Source: Monoplex corrugatus
Lineage: Eukaryota > Mollusca > Gastropoda > Littorinimorpha > Ranellidae
Assembly (NCBI GenBank): GCA_030674185.1
Contig: CM060312.1
Span: 55,087,905-55,151,904 of the forward strand
Reading direction: 5' to 3'
DNA: 64,000 nt
Positions 32,696 to 44,459 of this stretch are shown piece after piece. The notes beneath the pieces are model-generated. The model did no database searches and was not told the DNA's origin. It saw only the letters and a list, made by a program, of their open reading frames with translations. Positions within the stretch are counted from its first letter, which is position 1. Every line of letters begins with the position of its first letter. Both the position numbers and the translations under genes were made by a program.

Positions 32696-34960
32696 TGATG
32701 AGAGACAGAAAGCTTAAGGAGCTCTGTTGATGAGGGATGTAGGGAGTGTAATGAGAACTCTCGATGAGGGATGTAGGGAGTGTAATGAGAACTCTCAATG
32801 AGGGATGTAGGGAGTGTAATGAGAACTCTCAATGAGGGATGTAGGGAGTGTAATGAGAACTCTCAATGAGGGATGTAGGGAGTGTAATGAGAACTCTCAA
32901 TGAGGGATGTAGGGAGTGTAATGAGAACTCTCAATGAGGGATGTAGGGAGTGTAATGAGAACTCTCAATGAGGGATGTAGGGAGCGTAGGGAGAACTCTC
33001 GATGAGGGATATATGGGGTGTAGGGAGCACTAGATATAGATATAGAGAGATATAGAGAGCGCTGTTGATGAGGGATGAAGATAGTGTAAGGAGCACTGTT
33101 GATGAGGGATGAAGAGAGTGTAAAGAGCACTGTTGATGAGGGATGAAGATAGTGTAAAGAGCACTGTTGATGAGGGATGAAGAGAGTGTAAAGAGCACTG
33201 TTGATGAGGGATGAAGATAGTGTAAGGAGCACTGTTGATGAGGGATGAAGAGAGTGTAAAGAGCACTGTTGATGAGGGATGAAGAGAGTGTAAAGAGCAC
33301 TGTTGATGAGGGATGAAGATTGTGTAAGGAGCACTGTTGATGAGGGATGAAGAGAATGTAAAGAGCACTGTTGATGAGGGATGAAGATAGTGTAAGGAGC
33401 ACTGTTGATGAGGGATGAAGAGAGTGTAAGGAGCACTGTTGATGAGGGATGAAGATAGTGTAAGGAGCACTGTTGATGAGGGATGAAGAGAGAGTAAAGA
33501 GCACTGTTGATGAGGGATGAAGGGAGTGTAAGGAGCACTGTTGATGAGGGATGAAGAGAGTGTAAAGAGCACTGTTGATGAGGGATGAAGGGAGTGTATG
33601 GAACACTGTTGATGAGGGATGAAGGGAGTGTAGGAACACTGTTGATGAGGGATGAAGAGAGTGTAAAGAGCACTGTTGATGAGGAATGAAGAGAGTAGTA
33701 TGGAACACTGTTGATGAGGGAATGAAGGGAGTGTATGGAACACTGTTGATGAGGGATGAAGAGAGTGTATGGAACACTGTTGATGAGATGAAGAGAGTGA
33801 TGAACACTGTTGATGGTGATGAGTGTATGGAACACTGTTGATGGGGGATGAATGGAGTGTATGGAACACAGTTGATGAGGGATGAAGGAGTGTATGGAAC
33901 ACTGTTGATGGGGGATGAATGGAGTGTATGGAACACTGTTGATGGGGGATGAATGGAGTGTATGGAACACTGTTGATGGGGATGAAGGAGTGTATGGAAC
34001 ACTGTTGATGGGGATGAAGGGTGTATGGAACACTGTTGATGAGGGATGAAGGAGTGTATGAACACTGTTGATGAGGGATGAAGGGAGTGTATGAACACTG
34101 TTGATGAGGGATGAAGGGAGTGTATGAGCACTGTTGATGGGGATGGAGTGTATGAACACTGTTGATGAGGGATGAAGGGAGTGTATGGAGCACAGATGAT
34201 GAGGAATGAAGGGAGTATATGGAACACTGTTGATGAGGGATGAAGGGGTGTATGAACACTGTTGATGAGGGATGAAGGGAGTGTATGGAACACTGTTGAT
34301 GAGGGATGAAGGGGAGTGTATGGAGCACTGTTGATGAGGGGTGAAGGGAGTATATGGAGCACTGTTGATGAGGGATGAAGGGAGTGTATGGAGCACTGTT
34401 GATGAGGGATGAAGGGAGTGTATGGAGCACTGTTGATGAGGGATGAAGGGAGTGTATGAACACTGCTGATGAGGGATGAAGGGAGTGTATGGAGCACTGT
34501 TGATGAGGGATGAAGGGAGTGTATGGAACACTGTCGATGAGGGATGAAGGGAGTGTATGGAGCACTGTTGATGAGGGATGAAGGGAGTGTATGGAGCACT
34601 GTTGATGAGGGATGAAGGGAGTGTATGGAACACTGTCGATGAGGGATGAAGGGAGTGTATGAACACTGTTGATGAGGGATGAAGGGAGTGTATGGAACAC
34701 TGTTGATGAGGGATGAAGGGAGTGTATGAACACTGTTGATGAGGGATGAAGGGAGTGTATGGAACACTGTCGATGAGGGATGAAGGGAGTGTATGAACAC
34801 TGTTGATGAGGGATGAAGGGAGTGTATGGAGCACAGTTGATGAGGGATGAAGGGAGTGTATGAACACTGTTGATAAGGGACGAAGGGAGTGTAAGGACCA
34901 ATGTTTTTGATGGATGAAGGGAGTGTAAGGACCAATGTTGATGATAGATGAAGCGAGTGA
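32696..34960 (+). repeat. 34-bp satellite array, about 65 units in three subfamilies
   Basis: The core unit is GATGAGGGATGAAGGGAGTG, TATGGAGCACTGTT. Units at 32710-33010 read CTCTCAATGAGGGATGTAGG with ATGAGAA. Units at 33058-33560 read GAAGAGAGTGTAAAGAGCAC. The rest use GTGTATGGAACAC. A more deleted zone lies at about 33780-34260. The minus strand has no stop codons in any frame, so three overlapping frames of 650-709 codons appear. They are artefacts of a stop-free 34-bp repeat. Confidence 0.95.
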
Positions 34961-35022
34961 ACAGAGTGAGAAATGGAGCTGTGTCCCAGTGCATAAAGAG
35001 ACTAACAGGAAGCCAGAGAAAG

Positions 35023-35545
35023 CCACAAGGCCCGGGTTTGAGTCCTAATTGGATAGGGCTTGTTCTCTAACCCTTCCCCCCTCCACTGCTTGATCTGGGT
35101 GCTAGTCTCTCAAATGAGAAGATAAACCGAGGCTCAGCATGAGGCATGCACTCAGCGCATGTTAAGAAATAGCCTCATTACAGCAAAAGCTTGTCCGAGG
35201 CAAAATGATACTAAAACACAAATTCATTGAACTGGATACAAAAAAACACTCATGTACTGACAAGACATGGGTGGAGATATATTGGGGCGCCATGCTCTCC
35301 CTTAACCCTTTGACTCCTGCACCCTATCCACCGACTGTAAAAACTTAACCTTTTGACTTCCTCACCCTGTCCATCAGCTTCCTCTGGTGGACAGGTGAGG
35401 GGTCAAAAGTTTTTGCTTTGTTAGCTTGGTTGATAATGCAGCAAGCCAGTGGACAGGCGAGGGGGTCCAAAGGTTAAGAAAAGTAGTCTGAATTTCACAC
35501 GGTAAACCTTTTGTGGCAGAACAATCAAAAATACAAAAGACATCT
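35023..35545 (+). mobile_element. SINE-A copy split by a TTAA MITE
   Basis: GGGTTTGAGTCCTAATTGGA, CTGGGTGCTAGTCTCTCAAA, CACTCAGCGCATGTTAAG and GGGGCGCCATGCTCTCCC lead to the break at TTAA (35302). The SINE resumes after 35477 with AGTAGTCTGAATTTCACACG. Confidence 0.8.
35302..35477. mobile_element. TTAA MITE, copy 4, inside SINE-A
   Basis: TTAA (35302-35305) is followed by CCCTTTGACTCCTGCACC. The right end reads GGGGGTCCAAAGG and then TTAA (35474-35477). The host SINE reads through if one TTAA is kept, confirming TTAA as the duplicated target. Confidence 0.85.
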
Positions 35546-36007
35546 CATTTGATAGACACATGTACGTCCGTTGTTAAGAACTACTTATGTCTTGCATATA
35601 TGTGCTGAACCTTAACTCTTGTGAAGCGATTCCTACTTTTGCTAGTAACATATGAATATATCCTTTCTTTCAAAATGATTAAGAACTTTGTTGCGAAATA
35701 CAAAATGTTGATGATGGATTTGGGGGGAGGGGAGGAGTTGATGACGGAAAATAAAGAGGAGGGAGTATTATTCATGGGTGTGTCCGGGCATTTGATGGGA
35801 ACACAGGATGAAGGGAGCGCGTGCACTTCAAAGTATATGACCGTGTCGACCGTGGGTGTAGAAAGACAGGTGAGACAGGTGCGAGAAGGTGTGTTTTTAC
35901 TTTTCTCCTCTATTAACTCGCTCCATTAATTTGTCTAATACCTTTTTCCCCTAACGACCGTTTTATGCCGTGGGGAAAACCTGTGTACCTTCTAAAAGAT
36001 GTCTGGA
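35546..36007. other. Unassigned, with weak satellite-progenitor similarity
   Basis: GACGGAAAATAAAGAGGAGGG, GATGAAGGGAGCGCGTGCACT and GTAGAAAGACAGGTGAGACA at 35705-35890 resemble the repeat at 24100-24230. A 102-codon frame covers it but was not recognised. Confidence 0.35.
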
Positions 36008-36245
36008 GTTTCTTCACGAAGGATTCATCATCGCCCTCGGACAACTCGAAATGTATTCCACCATGCCAGCAATTATCTGGCACTTCTTAGCCTGTGCACA
36101 ACCCTGTGTGCTGGCAAGATTTTAAAATGGGTAACCACCAGAATGATTGGAGCGTTAAGACGGGCAGAAAACTTGCCAGTTTTGATATGACGGGCTGGGA
36201 TTGAACTCCAGACGTCAGGTCTAGAATGTACGGCTGCATGATTGT
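36008..36245 (+). mobile_element. SINE-B copy
   Basis: CGCCCTCGGACAACTCGAAA, CCAGCAATTATCTGGCACTT, CAACCCTGTGTGCTGGCAAG and GGGATTGAACTCCAGACGTC follow the family order. Confidence 0.8.
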
Positions 36246-36415
36246 GTGATAAGCCGATTTGTGTCATTTGTGTCAACGAGAAGAAATCGGTTTTCTGTTG
36301 AGGGATCTTTAATAAATTGGGTTACAGACACCTGGACAGTTGGAAGACGTGAATCTCTGAGACCCAAATTTTACCCGCTCGTCACTTCGACTAAAAATTA
36401 AAACTTCAGTTTCAA

Positions 36416-36417
<2 letters not shown>

Positions 36418-36483
<66 letters not shown>
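36418..36483 (+). repeat. (CT)n microsatellite
   Basis: An uninterrupted CT tract. Confidence 0.95.
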
Positions 36484-36488
<5 letters not shown>

Positions 36489-36699
36489 CTCTTCACTCTT
36501 CGAATTCTGAGTACTTTTAGTAAGCCAGCTCGGTACCTTTGAATGATAGTACTCTATTTTCACAGTTGTATGTCTTAACTACGAATATATTAATACCTCT
36601 GACTCTTTTACACTCTATGTATTATAAATGCGCACTGCGCAGTTTTGAGGGATACAGCTAAGCAAGAGATTTATTAGTATCATTAACTATGCCAACAGA

Positions 36700-37160
36700 A
36701 ACCAAAATCAAAATGACTATTGATACTCTGTTTTGAACCATGTCTGTTAAAACGTTCCCTTTTCTCAGCTGTTTCTGAATGGATCTTTAATCAAATTCAG
36801 ACCGAAGGTTGGGACCATTTGTGACCCGTGACTGCACCTGTTTGAAATGGAAGTCATCAAATTGAAGGACTCGCGGATTACAAAAAAAGTGTTTAAAATC
36901 AACACGTAGTCTTCTTTTGGAAGGTGCACTAAGAATTCTTGCCAAAACATTTTCGTTTTGTTTTTACACCATCGTAAGAATCTACCACATTCCTCGAAAG
37001 TCCAAAGTTAAATTTTGACTGCATGTGTTTCAAGGTCACAGTGACCTTGAGAAATGGAAAACCCTGGATTATGTTGAAACCTGCTCTAGTGTCACATCTC
37101 TTTTTCTCAGCTATTTTTAATCTGATAACTTTAATTTTTGACGGAGACCTTATAAATGTA
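36700..37160. repeat. Repeat G copy
   Basis: TGGATCTTTAATCAAATTCA, TTTCAAGGTCACAGTGACCT and GATAACTTTAATTTTTGACG match 6790-7090 and 37820-38170 in part. Confidence 0.5.
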
Positions 37161-37660
37161 TAAATAATGAAAATTGTTCTTAATGAATTAGTGAGACCAT
37201 ACAAATCAACTTCATAATATCAACAGCTACATAACCATTAAAGAATGAACTGTACATCAAAGAAGATTTTGTTTTAACAATTTGATATTATTGAATGTCA
37301 TTCATGTGGTCGACACACCCGACAATCATTCCTTCTATGGTCGTGACAGGAAGGCCGGGGGGAGGGAGGAGGGCGCTTCGGACACTTTACTGACCACGAC
37401 CACACTTGTCATGGGTGTCTTTCCTAGCATACGAAAAGCACCGCCAACTGCATCACAACACTGTTATTATTATTACACACCGCGCTTGCTTTCATGGTCT
37501 TCTGATAAATCTTGTATTATGAATGGCCAATTGCAAAATTGTTCTGTGAATGGTCATCTGCCTTCATGCTCATGGATTAGTCACTGTTATGATTCCCCAT
37601 CTGCTAGAAAATGTTCACAATTTCATATTTACCGAGGAGAGGTGCGCGTGCGTGCATCTG
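37161..37660. other. Unassigned spacer
   Basis: A 127-codon frame at 37282-37665 was not recognised and has ordinary composition. There is no support for a gene. Confidence 0.4.
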
Positions 37661-37664
37661 TATG

Positions 37665-37666
<2 letters not shown>

Positions 37667-37738
<72 letters not shown>

Positions 37739-37800
37739 TATGTGTGTATGTGTGTATGTGTGTATCTGTGTGTCTTTGTCTGTGTGTGTATGTTGTATGT
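37667..37800 (+). repeat. (GT)n, then (GTAT)-rich microsatellite
   Basis: Pure GT to 37731, followed by TGTGTATG units. Confidence 0.95.
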
Positions 37801-37809
37801 GTGAATGTG

Positions 37810-38175
37810 CGACCAAAATGTGTGGGCAAGATTTTTCCAGCTGTTTCTTGATGAATGTCAAATTTCAATCAAGTCTGGACCGTTGAGGGGTCGCGTATAC
37901 GTACGTCTGGAAAACAAACTATCAAGGTCAAGATCCCACCTAAAATCAGCACTTCTTTTTTAGACAGGCATGTGAACACCACTTTCTGTAATACTCCTGG
38001 CAATACTCGAAATCTGTTTTAAAATCTTGAGAGAGTCTACCATTGTCCCAGACGCACGTCAAGTTTTATTTCAACTGAAACCTTTTCAAGATTACAGTTA
38101 TTAGCACAACATATGGATTTTCTTTCACAATTTTCCATGAAAAGAATGATTGTTAAAATGGTTCAACCAAGTTCT
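37810..38175. repeat. Repeat G copy
   Basis: CAAATTTCAATCAAGTCTGG, CTATCAAGGTCAAGATCCCA and GAATGATTGTTAAAATGGTT parallel repeat G elsewhere. Confidence 0.45.
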
Positions 38176-38940
38176 TTGTAATCTCTCTTTGAGACTTAAG
38201 GTTAGGCTTTAGCTCTACAAAATATGTCAGAAGTTTTCGTACTTGACATAATTAAAATAAGAGCTAGAAATGAGATTTTATTCACAATATCCTTAACGTG
38301 GCACACTACATATCTAATCATCAATTGTTATCAATCTGAAACGTCCACAGCAAAATCCAGCAAAAATCACTTCAAAAATGCTTTGTCCTTAACACAAAGA
38401 TGGAAGTCGAAATGGCATAACCGTTTGTGTTTTTATTTTTTTCCGTTTTTTTTTTCACCACAAAGATCAGAGAGCTGCCAGAAGCCATCCTTCAGGGAAC
38501 AGTGCGATTAGCCAGAGAAAGGGGGAAGACAGATAACATCAGATAAATGGTGTCGGCCGGATTTCCACCGAGTACAACAAAGCACTGCCAGAGACTGAAA
38601 GAACTTGCAATTCTATTACGGGGCGCCAGCGACCACGTCGGTTATGTACAGAGAAAGACGAAGGCAAACATTTAGCAAAGTTGTGGGGGGGGGGGGGAGG
38701 GGGGGGGAGAGGAGTTTAACCACTCTACCGGTTATTTTAAGTTTTGTTTGTGTTTGTTTGCTTGGCTCTTCTCTTTTTAAATCACTAACATTTTTAAGTT
38801 CTAGCATTTGAATTCTGTATGTCTCAATGGATTTTATTCACATTTTACACTTACTCTAGGCACAGGAAACTACTGTAAATGTTTCAGTATGTGCATGGCT
38901 GGAATACCACTGAACAAATGGGCAATCAAAATATTTCTTG
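38176..38940. other. Unassigned spacer with poly-G
   Basis: A G-rich run occurs at 38683-38711. No gene was recognised. Confidence 0.4.
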
Positions 38941-38941
38941 A

Positions 38942-39004
38942 CTCGAATCGTATCGTATCGTATCGTATCGTATCGTATCGTATCGTATCGTATCGTATCG
39001 TATC
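38942..39004 (+). repeat. (GTATC)n pentanucleotide microsatellite
   Basis: Twelve near-perfect GTATC units. Confidence 0.97.
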
Positions 39005-39344
39005 TTTAAAGAAAAGCAGGTTGACTTAAAAATCATACTGCAGTTTCCTACTTGTGAGACTAATTCAAAAATGGTCACAACAATAGAACAGATCAGAGCA
39101 ACAATAGGTAGCCACTTATGCTCAGCACTCATAGCTAAACAAACATACAACATGACAGTTACCTACGTGAGAGGATGACCGGTACTTGATGCTGAATTTC
39201 AGACACCTTCTCCCTCGTACTAATCTTAGCCTAGGCCTCTAAGAACTGCTATCCACACCTCATCTTCCCAGTCAATGGTGAGGAACATGTAAAAATTTGG
39301 CACCCTCTTCAGGGATGATGGCGTCTAGGATTGCTAGTTTATAG

Positions 39345-40905
39345 GGACTTGGTCTTGTTGAGTTCATCCTCCTTTGTGTACTTCTCTTCACGATCATCCT
39401 CTTCCTTCTTCTTGTCTTCCTCTTGGTCTTGTTGAGTTCATCCTCCTTTGTGTACTTTCTCTTCACTATCATCCTCTTCCTTCGTCTTCTCTTGGTCTTG
39501 TTGAGTTCGTCCTCCTTTGTGTACTTCTCTTCATTATCATCCTCTTCCTTCGTCTTCTCTTGGTCTTGTTGAGTTCATCCTCCTTTGTGTACTTTCTCTT
39601 CACTATCATCCTCTTCCTTCTTCTTGTCTTCCTCTTGGTCTTGTTGAGTTCGTCCTTCTTTGTGTACTTCTCTTCACTATCATCCTCTTCCTTCTTCTTG
39701 TCTTCTTCTTGGTCTTGTTGAGGTCGTCCTTCTTTGTGTACTTCTCTTCACTGTCAGCCTCTTCCTTTTTCTTGTCTTCCTCTTGGTCTTGTTGAGTTCG
39801 TCCTTCTTTGTGTACTTCTCTTCACTATCATCCTCTTCCTTTTTCTTGTCTTCCTCTTGGTCTTGTTGAGTTCATCCTCCTTTGTGTACTTTCTCTTCAT
39901 TATCATCCTCTTCCTTCTTCTTGTCTTCCTCTTGGTCTTGTTGAGTTCATCCTCCTTTGTGTACTTTCTCTTCACTATCATCCTCTTCCTTTTTCTTGTC
40001 TTCCTCTTGGTCTTGTTGAGGTCGTCCTTCTTTGTGTACTTCTCTTCACTATCATCCTCTTCCTTCTTCTTGTCTTCCTCTTGGTCTTGTTGAGGTCGTC
40101 CTTCTTTGTGTACTTCTCTTCACTGTCAGCCTCTTCCTTCTTCTTGTCTTCCTCTTGGTCTTGTTGAGGTCGTCCTTCTCTGTGTACTTCTATTCACTGT
40201 CAGCCAATCCTTTTTCTTGTCTTCCTCTTGGTCTTGTTGAGGTCGTCCTTCTTTGTGTACTTCTCTTCACTGTCAGCCTCTTCCTTCTTCTTGTCTTCCT
40301 CTTTGTCTTGTTGAGTTCATCCTCCTTTGTGTACTTCTCTTCACTGTCAGCCTCTTCCTTTTTCTTGTCTTCCTCTTGGTCTTGTTGAGGTCGTCCTTCT
40401 TTGTGTACTTCTCTTCACTGTCAGCCTCTTCCTTCTTCTTGTCTTCCTCTTGGTCTTGTTGAGGTCGTCCTTCTTTGTGTACTTCTCTTCACTGTCAGCC
40501 TCTTCCTTTTTCTTGTCTTCCTCTTGGTCTTGTTGAGGTCGTCCTTCTTTGTGTACTTCTCTTCACTGTCAGCCTCTTCCTTCTTCTTGTCTTCCTCTTG
40601 GTCTTGTTGAGGTCGTCCTTCTTTGTGTACTTCTCTTCACTGTCAGCCTCTTCCTTTTTCTTGTCTTCCTCTTGGTCTTGTTGAGGTCGTCCTTCTTTGT
40701 GTACTTCTCTTCACTGTCAGCCTCTTCCTTCTTCTTGTCTTCCTACTGATTGGTCTTGTTGAGTTTATCTTCCTTTGCGTACTTCTCTTCACTGTCAGCC
40801 TCTTCCTCCTTCTTGTCTTCCTACTGATTGGTCTTGTTGAGTTCATCTTTCTTTGCGTACTTCTCTTCACTGTCAGCCTCTTCCTTCAATTTGTCTTCCT
40901 CTTTC
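39345..40905 (+). repeat. 74/75-bp satellite array with a 148-bp higher-order dimer
   Basis: About 21 units run TTGTTGAGTTCGTCCTTCTT, TGTGTACTTCTCTTCACTGT and CAGCCTCTTCCTTCTTCTTG. From about 40200 to 40740 units ending CTTCTTCTTG and CTTTTTCTTG alternate strictly at 74-bp spacing. Units of 75 bp (TACTTTCTCTTC) occur at the left. The minus strand of 75-bp units encodes a 25-residue K/E/D/R-rich repeat (KYTKEDELNKTKRKTRR). The 74-bp units shift frame. Confidence 0.95.
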
Positions 40906-41045
40906 TTTTCCTTCTATTCCTCGTCATCCTCAACCTTCTTGTCACGCTCCTTCTCCAGCAGCACTCTGATAAGTGTAGCCACCATAGCTAGGAGTGCTTC
41001 TTGGTATCGACTCAGTGCGATATCATCATTACAGTCGGCTTGTGT
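40906..41045 (-). pseudogene. Coding-like edge of the 74-bp array
   Basis: The minus strand reads CNDDIALSRYQEALLAMVAT and LIRVLLEKERDKKVEDDEE and then a stop. Beyond the stop the same frame continues as KEEADSEEKYAKKDELN, which is the array unit. This could be a decayed exon from which the lysine/glutamate repeat expanded, or chance. A gene family was not recognised. Confidence 0.25.
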
Positions 41046-41479
41046 GTAATTTTGTTCGCGCATTCAGATAAATTTTGTATACCGAATTTACGGACACAAC
41101 ACCATTTTTGCTGTGACCCGCCTTTTCACGGGGGTTAGTCGCATGCCACTCATAGGGTTTCGTTCTATAGTCTCATCCGAAGACATTGTTTAGCATACAA
41201 GCAACAGCCTAGAGTCTTTCAGATGGACAGGGATTAGAAAATACTTTTCCAAACATTGGTGTTGCATCATTTTTTTTCCCTAACCCATCATCTACACCAT
41301 ATCTGTGTCATTACAAATACATTGCTCGTTTTAGTTCTCAACACACCTCCAAACCCACCAACACTGAGATCACCACGAGCGAATGGCATAAAGGGACACA
41401 GAATGTGGAATAATATTTCACAATACTCGATGATAAGAATGGTAATGATGATAATGATGCTGTGGAGGTCCATTTCGGA
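41046..41479. other. Unassigned spacer
   Basis: Nothing supported. Confidence 0.4.
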
Positions 41480-41640
41480 CTGAGATTTCGTGACAAGTCC
41501 GTACTCTACAGACGAGTCATTCAGGCCTTGCTCAAATTTCCAGACCAAAACCGCAAATATCTGCGTCTCTCAAGTCTGGTTGACACGAGGATAATTTATG
41601 AAATAGGCGTACAATGTATGAGATTCGTCTTCAGTCTTCC
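41480..41640 (+). mobile_element. SINE-D 3' part, diverged
   Basis: CAGACCAAAACCGCAAATAT, GTCTGGTTGACACGAGGATA and ATTTATGAAATAGGCGTAC align in order with 45783-45862. Confidence 0.5.
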
Positions 41641-42129
41641 CAATGAGTCTACAGCACTCTCAGTTCTCCTTAAGAGCCAGTCGGGACCAAAAAATCTCAC
41701 TTTTTTTTTCAACTGATGAAGGTTCGAACCCTACAGTCCGTCTGTAGTCGTAACAGTAGTCCGTTGCATTTACCACGTCACCACTCGGATTCGTTGAAAG
41801 TCGCATCTTTACCAAGCGCTTTACCCCACTTGGTCACCACTGCATGTCAAGTGGATCTTTACCAAATTGTGGTCAGTATTCCAGACAACGAGACTCATAA
41901 CTGTTGAAGTGTAAACAAACGCAATGCATGTCCGGATTCACAATTAAACAAACCGTTTAGGCCTATATCATTAAGGTACAGGATGTAGAATGGTCGATGA
42001 AGTTAACATTTTTGTTGAGCTTAAAGGAAGAGAAACCAAGTCCTGAAATAAAGTATTACTACTTGACGTTTCTACTTCTGTCTTCTAAGCTGGTTTCCAC
42101 CTCTACCTACGCTCTCCCGTCTGTGGGCA
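41641..42129. other. Unassigned spacer
   Basis: Nothing supported. Confidence 0.4.
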
Positions 42130-42255
42130 AAGCAAACAACAAAGCAACAACAAAGCAGGCTAATCTTCAACTGTTAAAACTTTAACAACAACAAAGCAAC
42201 AACAAAAGAGGCTAATCTTTTCAACTGTTAAAAACTTTAACAACAACAAAACTGA
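42130..42255 (+). repeat. Two-copy tandem duplication, about 57 bp
   Basis: CAACAACAAAGCAACAACAA, AGGCTAATCTTCAACTGTTA and AAACTTTAA occur twice, the second copy with small insertions. Confidence 0.75.
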
Positions 42256-42365
42256 AGTGCATAGTTAAAAAAAGCAAAGTATTATGAAAAACCATGTAGA
42301 TATTATTCCAGAGAGAGAAACGTATTACTTCATGGGAAGTGGAGAGTGAGTGAGAAAGGTGAGAG

Positions 42366-42367
42366 AG

Positions 42368-42421
<54 letters not shown>

Positions 42422-42477
42422 GAGAGACAGAGAGAGAGAGACAGAGACAGAGTCAGAGACAGAGTCAGAGACAGAGA
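42366..42477 (+). repeat. (GA)n and (GACA)/(GTCA)-interrupted tract
   Basis: Pure GA passes into GAGACAGAGA and GAGTCAGAGACA units. Confidence 0.95.
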
Positions 42478-43027
42478 ATTACGACCAAGCGAATACTAAA
42501 CTTGACAGGGGTTCTATCTTTTACTTACCTTCTACTCCGTTGTGGGGAAAAAAACCCGTAAATTATAATATAGCCGGCACAATTGGCACTTAACTTCCTG
42601 TCTCGCGAAATCAGTTTAATCTATGGCTTTTTGGAATCTTCGCCACCAAACAACACACGCTGAACTACACGGATAATCACGTATCTCGAGAGATTTGCCG
42701 ACAGCCAATCAACGTTAGAGTGAACTTAACCACTATATTAGCAACAGAGTACCACTTATCAACCAAACAACGCTGGGTTGCCGCCACTGTGTCACTGAAG
42801 TCTATGTCATCCATTCAACAGTCATCCATCGCTGGGTCGGCTACTGTAGTCAATGCACCACCCACAGTCCAATCTGGTTTGAGAAAATTTCACTCATTCA
42901 CAATGACGTTAGCTCACTTTCGTTTTCTCCGACGCAGTCAGAGTCAGCTAGCCATCGTATTTTTAATATGCTGAAGGTGCTGATGATACTTTCTGCTCAA
43001 AACGCCATTGGTCTGAGATTTATCATA
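42478..43027. other. Unassigned spacer
   Basis: An 84-codon frame at 42720-42974 was not recognised. Confidence 0.4.
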
Positions 43028-43275
43028 ATTTCTAATCACTGATATCTCTTTCCTGTGATCTGCAAGATAATTCTTAGTCACTAATCTATTATTCCTTTCA
43101 TCTGATGAACATTAAATATCAAGATAATTCCTGGTCACTAATTTATTATTACTTTTTCTGATAAACTACCCGTATAAAGATCAAGACAATTAATCCCTGA
43201 TCACTAATTTATTATCCCTGTTATCCGATAAACGATAAAGATCCAAAATAATACCTCATTACTGATTTATCACTG
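43028..43275 (+). repeat. Degenerate tandem repeat, about 70-bp unit, four units
   Basis: Each unit carries AAGATAATTC or a variant, TGGTCACTAATTTATTATT and TCTGATAAAC-type words. Confidence 0.65.
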
Positions 43276-43813
43276 CTGTATGAGCTGCTTTGACACACTA
43301 GTTATGACATGATTTCTTTTATATTTACGCTGAATGTTAAATTGCATCCAGATTAACCATAATGTCATTTAAAGAATCCAAATGAACAGTGGTTATTTCG
43401 TAATATCTTCTTCGGTTTATTTTTTTCTGTTTAAATCTATACTTTATAAAATGATATGATATACATAAGCAAGAAGAGCACACATCAAATGCAAATAAAG
43501 TGTCCGTGTAATGATGTGTCTGGAAAGGCACGAAGAGAGAGAACACTTTATACCGTGCAAAGGAGTTCACCGAAACACTTTCCTGTGGAAAATCTCATCA
43601 ATAACGATCAAGACTTAAATTCGAACACGGCTAGACTAGGACTAGACGAGGCACCAGCAGCCAGCCAAGTGTTTTCGCAGAGTGATAGATAAACGGGTGC
43701 AGCGTCAGAGTTGATAGACAAACGGGTGCACTGTCAGAGGTGAGCAAACTGTCTCTGAAGCCAACAAACTCCAAGCTTTTCACAACGCCAGCAACAGCAC
43801 AGCGGCTGTGTGT
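43276..43813. other. Unassigned spacer
   Basis: Nothing supported. Confidence 0.4.
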
Positions 43814-44208
43814 ATGAGCGAGTGGCAAAGGCCTACTGACTGCCGCTTGAACCGTGGCGTGTGGCCACACAGACCAGAGACATGTATAACAGAGAACGGC
43901 ATGACACAGAGAATCCGACAATAGCATCGGTATCTCACAGTGCAACCAAAATGTTTTAAAGCTTCTCTGAGCAACATTCTTATGGCTAGTCCCCATATGT
44001 AAAGCGGTAGGACTTTAAACTCGATACAACACAACAAAACAGAACAAAACGATTTCGTGGTGGTCTGAAGCCTCAAAAATACAATCTTATATAGCCAGCA
44101 ACAACCTTTTAATTTGTCTCCGTCAATTAGGGATATAAAGTCGTTCATCCGACAAAAGGAGTATGGACTGATTCGGTGGCTATCATATACCCCAGTTTTC
44201 TGACTTGG
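43814..44208 (+). repeat. Locally duplicated block, copy 1 (full)
   Basis: The left part (ATGAGCGAGTGGCAAAGGCC ... AACAAAACGATTTCGTGG) recurs at 44460-44736. The right part (GTGGTCTGAAGCCTCAAAAA ... CCCCAGTTTTCTGACTTG) recurs at 47106-47263. Similarity looks very high in both. Confidence 0.85.
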
Positions 44209-44305
44209 TGATCTCAGTGTTGGTTTTTAATCATGGGAACAGTATGGCATTGTTATCATCGTCAGCGTTTGACATCATTAGTGTTTTCTTGGGAGTTATT
44301 GGAGT

Positions 44306-44410
44306 TATTTGAAGAGGAATTCACCGCCCTCAGACAATTCCGTATGCGCTCCTCCCAAATCCGCCAGCAATTTTCTGGCAGATTTTCCAAGCCTGCACAT
44401 ACCCAATTAT
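44306..44410 (+). mobile_element. SINE-B fragment
   Basis: CGCCCTCAGACAATTCCGTA, TGCGCTCCTCCCAAATCCGC and AAGCCTGCACATACCC. Confidence 0.7.
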
Positions 44411-44459
44411 TAATTCTAACATAAAGTTATGTCAGGCTTTATGGAACACATTCATAAAA

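Noticed and set aside
34460..34500. CTGATGAGGGATGAAG in the 34-bp satellite as a hammerhead ribozyme
   Set aside because: There is a CTGATGA box in one variant unit only. No stem II followed by GAAA is present, and the consensus has TTGATGA.
32897..35026. Minus-strand open frames of 709, 656 and 654 codons
   Set aside because: They lie wholly in a 34-bp tandem repeat that lacks stop codons in every phase. Three overlapping frames of the same strand cannot all be genes.
39374..40991. Series of leucine/serine-rich 69-122-codon frames
   Set aside because: They repeat with the 74-bp satellite and shift frame at each unit.
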